Below are positions 1 through 25,380 of a DNA stretch of 62,000 bases, in pieces; positions within the stretch are counted from its first letter, which is position 1, and the number at the start of each line of letters is the position of its first letter. The stretch is from Glandiceps talaboti (taxonomy: Eukaryota > Hemichordata > Enteropneusta > Spengelidae), in assembly GCF_964340395.1 (NCBI RefSeq), contig NC_135566.1, positions 2,992,501 to 3,054,500 of the forward strand, given 5' to 3'. The position numbers and the translations under genes were made by a program. The notes under the pieces were generated by a model. It searched no databases. It was not told the origin of the DNA and saw only the letters and a list, made by a program, of their open reading frames with translations.

Positions 1-680
1 ATATATATATATATATCGCGACATACATTCAAATAGAATGGTTTGAATGTTTCAATCGGCCTGTTGTGTGATTTTAAATTATTGTGCATACATCTATATC
101 AACAGAAATACTTCTGATAGCAAATTATAATAAACAGCAAAACTAATCAGCCTTTTGTCGCTTGAAAGGGGGCGATGTTGCTTTTTTGTATCTTAATTTC
201 GTGTTATGCGCAAAACACTTTGAAATAAAACAAATCAATAGTTAGTAACTAGGTCGCGGCAAAACATATCATGTGTCTATTCTTGAATGTTGAACCTATC
301 AATTATTTGATGTAATACAAGTATTGATAAGTGCTGGTAACAGGTTGGGAATATGGACCCTGGAGCTCCAGGATTTAGCGAGAGATTATGGAAAGAAAGA
401 AAGAACATATTACATTTAAGGAGGTGCACAATTTTCAAGACTAGTAATCATCATCACATGGTGGATGTGATTAAAGTAGGATGGCTTTATTGCCTATAAA
501 ATAACCAAAGGTCTAGTAAAATCTGTACAGTCATTCTTTCTAAACCTATGTCGTGGTGCCTACCAGAATGCACAGTCGTTTGAAAGTGAATACTCGCGAG
601 TTATCTTCATTTCGTATTATATTGATAGCTGTAAACGACAGTGAACTATGTATAAAGTCTTCCAATTAGGTTTTCACATA

Positions 681-685
<5 letters not shown>

Positions 686-756
<71 letters not shown>
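686..756. repeat. (AT)n microsatellite
   Basis: Uninterrupted alternating AT of roughly 70 bases. A second AT array lies at about 1,662-1,718 and runs into a GT and then GC alternating tract up to about 1,752. Confidence 0.95.
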
Positions 757-758
<2 letters not shown>

Positions 759-1659
759 ACCCCTGGCATCGGTTCGGTTGTGATCGTCGATGTTAACTTG
801 GATTGCGTTGTGTATTTTTAGCCCAAACCCTCCAGGGGAACACGATCATACACTGACTCAGTCGCAGACATGGTTCACACTATAGTATAACTGTAATGTC
901 TTTATTGCTAATCAGTCAGCGGCTCCATCTGTCCATGGCAGTACCTATTGTCAGACAGCCTATTGTCAGACAGCCATATTGCAAAAAAGAATTACAATAC
1001 TTATTGATACAAGCAGACAAAATAACTGTTTCAAAATATCTTATACAAATCAAAAGTATAATATCTGTTGTAATGCGCATATCATTCAAAACAAAACTAC
1101 ATTGTGACACATTTTGCAATAATTATGGTTACACTATCAAAATAAATGGGTTTCAGACATGTTACACTGTTTACAGAAATTCTGAGTAAGCAGAGGATTA
1201 TTACTTTAGTTATTGCGTATCAAGGTGTACAAGACTTACAACTGATAAAGTTCCAAAAAGTTTATCACAACAATAACCGACAGTTCGGACATCGTATACA
1301 ATGCAACATGTGACTTTCCATAGCAAATCCATCGACTCGAAATAAATGCTCAAAACTCATGAAATCCTGAACGTCCTTCATAAATATTACAATTGAGAGT
1401 TCTAGAGATACTATATATTCATTCCATCTCGGTAATAGACGTGGATGTCAAAGATAACACACTTTTATGAGCGATTGTAAACAGCAACAGGAAATTACTA
1501 ACCTATTGTCAGACAGCCATATTGCAAAAGAGGTCGATTGATGTCACCTCTCTGCCTCGTGAGGGCGTCCCACAAAAGGTCACAGTGTGATATGCATTAC
1601 AAAGAATTACAGGTCACTGATGAAACAGAGTATACATTATATTTTATCAAAATCTTGGT

Positions 1660-1661
<2 letters not shown>

Positions 1662-1720
<59 letters not shown>

Positions 1721-1752
1721 GTGGGGTGCGTGTGTGTGTGCGCGCGCGCACA
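1662..1752. repeat. (AT)n-(GT)n-(GC)n compound alternating tract
   Basis: An AT array passes through a short G-rich bridge into GTGTGT and then CGCGCG alternation. Alternating purine-pyrimidine DNA of this kind can adopt cruciform (AT part) or Z-form (GT/GC part). Apparent open frames across it are repeat artefacts. Confidence 0.9.
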
Positions 1753-4379
1753 TGCACGCACACTGTTCACCGCGCAAACTGAGCAATGTGGTGCCTGTTT
1801 AGATATGTATGTGGTTGGGACCGTGCTTTTCACTGATATGAAAACATAAATTGGAAAGTCTATGTAATGTCATATTCCGTTGACTTAGTAATAAATGAAA
1901 CTCACCGAAATATGTTATTTGACCGAGAGTATCCATGGAATTGTATTATAATCAAAACACCGAATAGTTTTGACTCTTGACGGAAAATAATGAAAGAAAA
2001 AAAAAGGACAAACAGAAAGTGTGTGTTTTTCCATGGATTTTAGTGTATATGAAATAGTAATCAAGACAGAGATTGGTTGTTATTGAGAAATACTAGTATT
2101 CAAAGAAAGCCGTACAAAATATACATTATACTTCTCAATGACAACCGTTTTCTAATTGGTAAACCGACCATAGCAATATCATCTCTAGTAAACATTAACA
2201 AAAAGTAAATTAAATTCGTGATATACCATTACTTTGACTAATCAGCCGAACATACTATATCCATGGTGAGCGCACTTCCATATTTAAATAGCACACTGTA
2301 CCAGAAACGATTTTGCTTAATATTCTTTACAATTTTTTTTAAAGGAAAGACCGCTGGCGTGCATTTTAGTATACCTCATGAAATTGATAAATGACAGGAT
2401 GGACTTACTTTTAAGATATATAATTACAATAGATTAGAGTATTGAATATGATTGATTGTAAGTACATTGCCATGATTGAGTTCTCGGTAAACCATGTTAT
2501 TGGGTGTTTCGACTACTGGGCGTGTGTATTATCTGTCAACTTCATCGATAGCACACGGTCGTTAAGTTGTCATTCTGATTTATGTGAGTTTTGTAAGGTA
2601 AGTTTATATTCAACTGATTCATGATTCAACCAGAGCCGTCCAAATATTCCATACAGCTTTTCCATTATCATTTATAGACTTGTTATCATGAACACATCAA
2701 AATATTATTATGTACATCCGATATCACCGTTATGGTGTTGTTGGGTAGATCACGTGTGCAGGCATTTCAAAAGTGTGTTGTAGAGTGAGTTTAGACTTTC
2801 ACGTAGCCATCCACAATGTCCAAAGCAAGTTTGACATATATGCAAGTGTTCCATAGAAAGGACAGAATCCGATATCTACCACGTTGATGCATCAAAGCAG
2901 TATTTGTTACCAAGTTGTCGTCGAAAGGGCCTGGTGAAGTTGATATTTACCAAGTTGCTATATACTGCATAAGAATGCAGCAAGCTGTAGACAATTAAAG
3001 ATAGGCTTGGTATTTTATGCTGTCCAAATCAATTTGCTTCAGACTTCATAGGTTAAGCGATTTTTCAGCAAAACGTGGTAGAATAGAGAAAGTTACACTG
3101 TCCAAAGCAATATCATGACAAACCCATCAAACATGCCAGCTTGATTACGTTATGTCAAAAATGGTTTTATATTTATATAGGAGTTTATAAGGAGAGGCAA
3201 AATAAAAGCCTCAACATTGGGCAAAAAAAACAATTGTTGTTGGTCAGCGCGGGCCGGCAACACTTAGATACCCTCGCGTCGGTCTTTTTTTATTCGTATT
3301 TGTCCAGCCCATGCAGTCTGCAGATCCGTGGGAAACACAAAAATAACACTCCCTACATCAGTGAAGACAACTTCAGAGCAAATCACACTTGCTCTAAAGT
3401 ACTAAATAAAATAAACAGTAACTGCCATAAATAGTAGATTGGGTGACAATTTTGTTTAGAATTAAAAAAGAACGCGTCGTCGCGTCGCATAACTTTAGAC
3501 AAGGTGTCCTGACCAGAAGCAATTATTCTTTTCTTTGGTCTTATCTCTTTATTTTTATGTCTAAGGATGTTGTTCTGAGAATTAAAGCCTCTACCTACGT
3601 AGAACCCTCTCTGAACAACAGGATAAAAAAATCGACAGTATACTTCGGAGGTAAATCTAGGAAAGCTAAGCGTATTCCTACGTCAAAAGTTTATTCAGAT
3701 TGTGTTTGATGCAAAGCAATGGCTGATATATAACTTCTAGGTTTGGTATTGAAAAATGCAGCATACAAAACTTCACCTTATAAATGAATTACTAGAAAAT
3801 TTCGCACAGACGAACAAAATGCAATTTGGATTGATATATTTGATATGAATATCAACCGTAATGAATTTGAACAAAGTATCCCGTCTACGTTTATTCATAT
3901 AAAAAATAATGTATAGGATATTGAAATGACTTAAAAGGTACTTCCAAATGAATAACTCGTATAATTCAAATGAAATGCTACCCTACTCCAGTCTTGACTC
4001 TTGGGGTTAACATTTCATTTGACTAAGTACTTTCAATAGTCAAGATTAATCAATATCCTCTCAAGATTGTTTATACAGCTTTCATGATGTGAGAGATACA
4101 GTGATTCAGAAATATATAACCATTGTAAATGCATAGTGTGACGTTAATATATTCAGCTAATTTGAATAATTGATTGACATCTGTCTTTGATTCCTCCTGT
4201 TACAAGATCATAGAATGCACCAAGGCATGTTTTAGCGAGCAAGTCACTGCAATCTCTCAGATACATCTTTCTGTTTTGATGTGCATCAGTTCTCCTTTTT
4301 TCTGAATGTGCCTAACTATATCTCCCATCTGTGTTTGCCTATATGTATGCCTTCCTCTCTTACTGTCTCTAATTCTTTC

Positions 4380-4604
4380 TATATCATCTCGCTATGTCTC
4401 CCTCTTTGTTTCCTTCTCTGTTTGTTTGTTTGTTTGTTTGTTTGTTTGTTTGTTTGTTTGTTTGTTTGTCTGTCTGTCTGTACCTCTCTTTCTCTCTCTC
4501 TCGCTCTCTCTCTCCCTCCTCTGTCTGTCTCTCTGTCTTGCTCTCAGTCTCTCTGTCTAATCGTCTGTCTTTCGCAATTTACTTTAAACACGTACATTTC
4601 AAAT
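4380..4604. repeat. TTTG/TCTG/TCTC-rich interspersed repeat with conserved 3' segment
   Basis: A TTTG tetranucleotide run (about 4,421-4,470) is followed by TCTG and TCTC pyrimidine-rich sequence. It ends in a non-simple segment (about 4,564-4,604) containing AATTTACTTTAAACA then GTACATTTCAA. The same segment follows a TCTG/TCTC tract at about 55,586-55,625. The two copies therefore look like members of one dispersed repeat family carrying its own microsatellite. Confidence 0.7.
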
Positions 4605-5623
4605 GAATAACTAAATATTGTTTGTTGTAATCAAAGGTACTGTAATCTCAAATGAATACATGTACTATGCAAAGCTAGGTCGTATGCAATTGAACCTCTC
4701 TGGAGAATTCAACAACAAATGTAGGCTATTACACCAAATAATGCATAGCAATTGCCATATTACAGCTACTTTGTTCATTTCACTCACTTTCTATGATATG
4801 TACAATATTATAATTTATGTCCAATTTTAACGTGTTGCATGAAGTGGTGTCCATTATGTTTTCAATATATGCACCTGCTAAACACACAATAGGGGTGTTA
4901 TTACACCTACTAATGTAATTGAAATCTCGGATTAACTCCTATTCCGTGCATAGTATACTTAATCGTTGTTGCATACTAATGCATGTAGGTTAGTAGAAAA
5001 TGGGCACTAGTGTGTTAAACGAGAAAGCAGGCCATTAAAGAAATTGGTTGTCTTTTTGTATTACATGAAGAACAAAATTATCAAACATGTTCGTAAAGAA
5101 TTGTTGACATTCAACCAACTATATCTTTTTTATCTAATAAGATTTAATCTGTTATTTTCCGTAAATTGAATGGTATATCTGAATGCTACATCATAACCGT
5201 CTTTCAAATCAGGGTAAATATGTTCACGCATTAGATTCGTTGCCATTAAGTACGTGACTGTTACAAGAAATTGATGAGATGAGAAGACAGTTAAATCTAT
5301 CACGTGTATACGTGTCATCAATTGGTATTATATATAAGTGTCCATTTCTACAAATATATCATATATCAATGATGCTTACACGCCAACATGAAAACAAATA
5401 TGAGGATACATGACCTTCTCACCCACATTTATATTTACGATATACATAGTTATTTACAATAGTACATCGAAAAATAGCAGTCATGGTTCATTTACATTTC
5501 TGGATGACTTTGTAGGTGGAGTCATTTTTCTGTCGGCAAATCAGATATGACAATGTTTGTCATATTTGGTAATGAGACACGAAGCAGTTGCAGCAACAAG
5601 GATAACTCACTGTTAAACATTAG

Positions 5624-5631
5624 TATATAAG
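5624..5631 (+). promoter_or_regulatory. Possible TATA box of the receptor gene
   Basis: TATATAAG lies about 255 bases before the receptor start codon, which would leave a 5' UTR of roughly 220 bases. This is motif recognition in an AT-rich background, so the call is tentative. Confidence 0.3.
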
Positions 5632-5881
5632 CGACCAATCTGTAAACGGAGCGAACCAGTTATCAAAAAACTCTCGTACAATCATATTGTACGCATGTAT
5701 GGGCAGATTTCCAGCAGTTGTCCATAGCTCGAGATGAGACACAACCGTCAACCATCGCACGATTTAGTATGCAGACCCTTCCTCCAAATCTCACATGATG
5801 TGTTGTTTGCTGTCACAGATTGACCATCGTCGTCGAGTCGACTTAAACTGATGCTGTTAATTTAGACTAGCGAGCGGTGTT

Positions 5882-19739
<13,858 letters not shown>

Positions 19740-20309
19740 ATGTTCTATTGGTCCTACACGTTAAGATATTTTGATATCTCCAATTGTGCGAAAAGTACAT
19801 GTGTTCGCTGCTGAGCCGCTGATACTCACCTCCCCAGTTAATACCTTAAAAGGTGTTTTCTAAACTAAGTCCATAAAAGGAATTGAAAATACATGCAACA
19901 CGGAGAAGAATTTGGAGTGATTACTTTCGAATTCATTGATAGTGCCGTTATACAAATTACTACGCGGGTTCAGCATAATCGTTTCTTCCCCTATGTACTA
20001 CATTGTAAAACTTATAATTTCAGTCGAATTGGTTTTCATGAATGTCATTTTATTCTTATTTAAGAAAAAAAATACATATCATGATGGAAGATGGACATCC
20101 CACTTCCCATAAAGTCTTCATGTTCTTAATGTAACGATATTTTTCGATTGCATTTGGTTATTTTTGACAACATTTAATATGCTATTTGGATGTACCTTAC
20201 TTCGCTTTAATTGATAGGGCATTTTTAATGTTCAGTTTCAAACCGTCACGCTTTGAAAATCCCCCAAATCATTGGACACGGTTTATTCATAAATTAGCAT
20301 AACTTCAAG

Positions 20310-20315
20310 AATAAA
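20310..20315 (+). terminator. Likely polyadenylation signal of the receptor gene
   Basis: The first canonical AATAAA after the receptor stop, about 570 bases downstream. Another occurs near 20,440. Confidence 0.4.
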
Positions 20316-20787
20316 AGTTACATCATTCATCGATCGTCTTATGTTTAATATTATAGATAACAGCAGATTGTACAATGCCGATAGATAAGCTTAATGTTGA
20401 ATAATCATCCTTTGGTTTATGTAATGGATCCAATGAGCAAATAAACAAGTCAAGAACAAGAACAACAATTCTGGAAATCCGGACTCTCACAGGTCCCTTC
20501 CCACTCTTTCAAGACATTTCAATAACGAGCAAAGTCTTACACAGTACCTTAACCATGAAGTGGTGTATCAAGTACGTGTATAATGACCTGGGCTACAGCT
20601 GTTCATCTAAGCCATCCAATATGAATTTATGTTTACTAAGCAACAAAAAACTTACACACTTAATGCCGACGCCATTGTCTCAACTCCAGTATTTCGTATA
20701 AACGTGGGTTGCATCAGGTAGGGTCAACTGAATAGCCAAAGCTCAATTGATAACGATCCTGAGAAAGAATACTAACTTCCACCAAGA

Positions 20788-20877
20788 CATACATACATAC
20801 ATACATACATACATACATACATACATACATACATACATACATACATACATACATACATACATACATACATACATACA
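20788..20877. repeat. (CATA)n microsatellite
   Basis: About 22 CATA units. An ATTT array follows at about 21,047-21,078, with a non-simple tail to about 21,180 that could be a repeat element on the minus strand. Confidence 0.95.
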
Positions 20878-21047
20878 ATAACTCTCACACACATTAACCA
20901 AACTAAGAAGTCACACGCAAACATCAATATTATATAAACATTCACTCGAAATTTTTTACTGAAATCAGTGATTATCATAAACATGAATATTTAGTCGATC
21001 ACATCAAAGTAAATTCAGATTTGTATTACCCTAGTGTAATGTGTAAT

Positions 21048-21078
<31 letters not shown>

Positions 21079-22284
21079 CTACCCTTCATCACAGGCTTTG
21101 CACGGACAGTAACAAATACTATACATCAGGACAGGCAAGGCAATAGAAATATTTTTAAAAAAAACTAAACTAGGTAAGACACCTCTACTCGTACCTAACC
21201 TATGTCAAAAATACGTCTAAAATAAATGAAGGTACGAAAATAAAGATAAAAAATGAAGATGAAAGTTGCTTGTCAGGAGCACATTAAATAAATTAATCTT
21301 ATAATCACGATAGTTAAAACCTGTAACCCATGTAGAAAAGTCCCCATACATATGACCCTTGTAATCCCAAATAACGAAATTTTCATTTGTAACGTTAAAG
21401 TATGGCCATCCTGGTCGGTTGATGTTACAGCCTGTTTTATGTTAGTATTCACTGGCTCTGCTTGATACGACCACGCAGAAACTAATCAAAAAATGCACAC
21501 GCTACACTTCAAGATAGCAATGTTGAGTGAAATCAGTCTCTGGCCACAATTTGTCTAAATAAATTGAACTGTGATGTGCTACCATGCAGACAACAAATAC
21601 AGACATGAAAAAATTGGCGTCCGCGTCTCTGCGTTTTAGTGTACATTGATATGGTTTATTTCATTTCCACAAAATGTAGCAAGACATTGCGATCTTGCTG
21701 TCATAAATGTAGAATATGCAGTTCCTTACTGATTTCTACATTGTGTCAAACAGAGCTAGTGGACGCTAACATAAAACGGGTTGTACATTCAATCTTCGCT
21801 CTAATGGTGACGTCATTCTTAGTCAATATGAGTAGATAATATCTGGTCATTCATACCCAGCCTGGATCTTCGCACTTTTCAGTGCAGTGATTGACACGGT
21901 ATATCACTACGACCTACCTGCTGGCTTTGGGTTGTTATCTAACAAATAAGGTTCTCTATCTTGTAGTTCTTATCCTATCATGAAATTCTACCCTACTTTT
22001 ACGATATTGTGTATTCTTGTCTGGTACCACGTGGACTCTCTTGACGTCAACTATTAAGTTTTACACCGGGCATGACGAGTGTAGCTGACAGTTAAGACAC
22101 ACTATAGGAAGGAAAGACATCTACACCCTTATAGTAAAATCATCTACTGACAACCACATTGAAAGTCAATTCCATTGCTTTCAAATGACCTTGATTATGA
22201 TATTCTCTCTGTAGTTCCTAATATAGATAAAACCATTAGAGCATTCAGGCACAATTGTACATATTACGTCTTAATCAACAAGAA

Positions 22285-22385
22285 ACTGTAGAGTTCTAAG
22301 CGCTTTCAGCACAGAGTGGGAAATTTGCGCTATACAAAATCTAACATTGTCATCATTATTATCATTATTATTATTCATTATTTAC
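22285..22385 (+). repeat. SINE-type 3' tail
   Basis: AAGCGCTTTCAG and GCGCTATACAAAATC followed by a (ATT)n-like run. This arrangement (GCGCTATA-TAAAA plus ATT repeats) is typical of the 3' end of tRNA-derived SINEs in marine invertebrates. I cannot see a tRNA-like head upstream, so it is probably truncated. Confidence 0.45.
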
Positions 22386-22529
22386 CTATCTATTATTTAC
22401 AGACTATTTACTGCTAGTGCTTATCTACTGTTATAACGAGTTAAGATTTATATCTCGTCGCTTTAATAAAGTTTAATCTATTTGATTTCCCAACGAATCT
22501 CGAATGTAGTATTTGTTTTCTATTTTTTG

Positions 22530-22706
22530 TATGTATGTATGTATGTATGTATGTATGTATGTATGTATGTATGTATGTATGTATGTATGTATGTATGTAT
22601 GTATGTATGTATGTATGTATGTATGTATGTATGTATGTATGTATGTATGTATGTATGTATGTATGTATGTATGTATGTATGTATGTATGTACGTACGTAC
22701 GTACGT

Positions 22707-22759
<53 letters not shown>
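22530..22759. repeat. TATG-TACG-TG compound microsatellite
   Basis: About 160 bases of TATG, a block of TACG units, then about 50 bases of TG. Confidence 0.97.
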
Positions 22760-22760
<1 letters not shown>

Positions 22761-22868
22761 TAGTTTGATGAAATGTGTACATACATTGCACAGAAAAGGA
22801 AACAGACATGCATGAAGGTCAAGAAGACAAAGAATTACTTATCATTGATGATAAATTTAGTTTTAAAT

Positions 22869-22947
<79 letters not shown>
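22869..22947. repeat. (GA)n microsatellite
   Basis: About 39 GA units. The apparent Arg/Glu open frames through it are artefacts. Confidence 0.97.
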
Positions 22948-22948
<1 letters not shown>

Positions 22949-24350
22949 ATTCGTGTTACTTACTCAATGAGGCATGTCACATTATTCCCCCACCCCCACC
23001 CCTATCTATTACTGAATGCCTCCTAACACAAACATTCAGTATTACTGTTACGTCCCCTGGATTACTCGTTTAAAATATACATTGTCATTTTACATAAATT
23101 ATTGCAAGAGTTTCTTATGATGTTAGCCGCCTATTACTGGAATATAATTTTGCAAAATTTCGAGTTCGAACAGACAGGTCAAAAATCTACCATTGTGTTC
23201 AGCGTCAATCTGTTGTCAACTTCCGGGTTCTGCTAAAAACTATAACACACGTGATAGTTATTTAGCTGTCTACCTCTCGCCTCACTCCTTCTACAACTGG
23301 TACCGTGTATGAAGAGTGAACTTGTGATTTGAACGTATGTAGTGCTATATAGAAGGTAGGGATGTCTTATATTGGGAAATCAGTGTATTCTTTTAACCAT
23401 GGATGTTATGAACTTACGTCGTATCCACATACATATGCAGACAGCGACATCACATCATCATGCATGTTTACGATCGGAGCTCCGTGAACCTCTCAAACAC
23501 ATCTGGTCTCGTCGAATCGATCTACAGAGATCTAAAGGTTACTCAATTTGTTAACATGAGTCTAACGGCTAGTTAATCGTAATGTTTTAGTTCATTTGTT
23601 TTTCACGGTGGCAATGAAGAACTCGATCCTGACCGCTGCTCTCTCGACATGTCCCATGTTTAATAGAATGGAGTCCATGCAGTATGAAAATGTAATAAAG
23701 TTTAAAAAAACTGCCACATATTTCTGCACGTCATAATGAACGTTGCAGTGTACTTGTGCGTGACAATTTTGATGTAGGGGAAAAGATATTACATGAGTTG
23801 ACACGAAAACAAAGTCTTGATTCTTGAAGGATACATGTCAATCGACATTACCATATTACAGTCACGTGAAACTCATTGCTGGTACAGATTCTCAATGCTA
23901 ACAGGAGAATGACTGAATGTCAGTCTATAGGTATACAATTCAGTGTTTCTTTGAATGTGCACCACAGATCATCAAATATCCCAGCATAGACATTCCTCAA
24001 TGTCTATCAGTGTAACCATGGCATTAACGTTTATTTACTAAAGATGAAGTACCAATTTTCATTTGTATATTTTAGGAATGAGGATGGTTTCCCACAAACC
24101 ATGAGTGGATTATGGACATCATTTTTGTTTACATCTATCTAAGTTTAATTTACATGTAGATGCCAGCAAACAGTGACAACAATGTTGTCAACAACAAAGC
24201 AGGTTAAATTACTAGTTCATCAAAAAACATTCAGTGGTAAGTATACCCTGTGAGAATGGTAATTATTTGGTAATTGTTGTCTTCAGCTGAAAGAAACATA
24301 TTTGAATGGGCCTTGGGGAGATACATTGGCATAACATTTGGATAGTGTGT

Positions 24351-24658
24351 CAGGGCTCAAAATAAACAGTAGTCCTGTGTCCACAGACTACCAATTCTTG
24401 TCATTGGGCCACCATAATTTACAGCTAGTACTACATGTATACTAGTAGCCCTCTCAGGCTACCACTGATTATGTGCTGATTTAAAGGATGGAACATTTAT
24501 GGACATAAAAGTATTTTAATAACACACATATTTCCTAATAGGGGAACTCTGTTTTCAGTTCAGAAATATGCAACTATTGTCCACATCCTTGGGCTACCAC
24601 TTTCCGAAATTGGTAGCCCACTAGGACTACCAAAGAAAAAAGGTAATTTCAAAGCCTG
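24351..24658. mobile_element. hAT-like MITE (non-autonomous DNA transposon)
   Basis: The left end CAGGGCTCAAAATAAAC matches the complement of the right end, CAGGCTTTGAAATTACC, as imperfect terminal inverted repeats. The CAGGGCT start is typical of hAT elements. The roughly 308-base interior has inverted, GGCTACCAC-rich segments and no coding capacity. I do not see a clear 8-base target duplication, so the copy is probably old. Confidence 0.6.
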
Positions 24659-25380
24659 AGCTTTGACTGTGAGAAGTACTGTATTTCTATGTTGGGTGAT
24701 GTAAAATATAGACAAATGTTTTCATTCTATTTTGATTGATCATTCTTACATAGCAAGTTTCCACACTTTAATGAATAGTTTTGTGATGTACAAAACAAAC
24801 GGCAAATATGAGAATGAATGTTTATGGATTCTGGGTTCGTATAAGTGTCAAATGAAAGTTTCTGCTCACAAATGTCAAAATGAAAAAATGAGATGATGTC
24901 ACTTTGTTAGCAAAAGGTTGGGCTGTGCTTCAAAGAAACTTTTTGAGTCTGAAGACAAATTTTCATTTTAAAACAGAAAATACTTGCTTTCTGTCACTTT
25001 AGTTCAAATACCAACATATGCCAATGTGTAGTACACTTTGGAAAGTTCTGTCTGGTATCAAGTGTCTTCATAAATTTGTTAAGTTTTGCTTTGTTTGTTT
25101 GTTTGACTCCACTTTTGCATCAAGGGCTGACTATAGAGGGAACTGACCACTTTGTACTTGATGGAGTTCCATCATATGGCATCCAGATTAATGTTAGATA
25201 ATTTCTCCAGTGGATTGAGGTGCCTCTTCACCAAATACTTCTGCATTGCATAGATTTCACACATGTATACAACTTAGCAAACGATAAATCACAACATACA
25301 TAATATGATTAAAAAGCATTGTGGTGTTTGTCTTGTCACATATTCCATAACCTACCTATTTAAATGTAATGTCCTTCCAG

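Larger units (their letters stand above)
1..5881. other. Non-coding 5' flank of the amine receptor gene
   Basis: I see no convincing exon here. Short open frames exist but have no recognisable domains or splice context. The stretch holds AT dinucleotide arrays (about 686-756 and 1,662-1,718, the second followed by GT/GC alternation), a partly duplicated 5' segment (946-984 and 1,502-1,527), a TTTG/TCTG-rich repeat (about 4,380-4,604) and the presumed promoter and 5' UTR of the receptor gene near its end. Confidence 0.6.
19740..25380. other. Intergenic region / DEPDC5 5' flank
   Basis: No protein-coding exon is recognisable. A polyadenylation hexamer AATAAA for the receptor gene lies at 20,310-20,315. 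The region holds CATA, ATTT, TATG/TACG/TG and GA arrays, a SINE-type 3' tail near 22,290-22,385 and a hAT-like MITE at 24,351-24,658. The first exon and promoter of DEPDC5 are expected here but I could not place them. Confidence 0.6.

Noticed and set aside
3443-3709. 88-codon basic open frame upstream of the receptor
   Set aside because: No recognisable similarity and no promoter, splice or polyadenylation context.
22867-23073. Arg/Glu-repeat protein
   Set aside because: Translation of a GA microsatellite.
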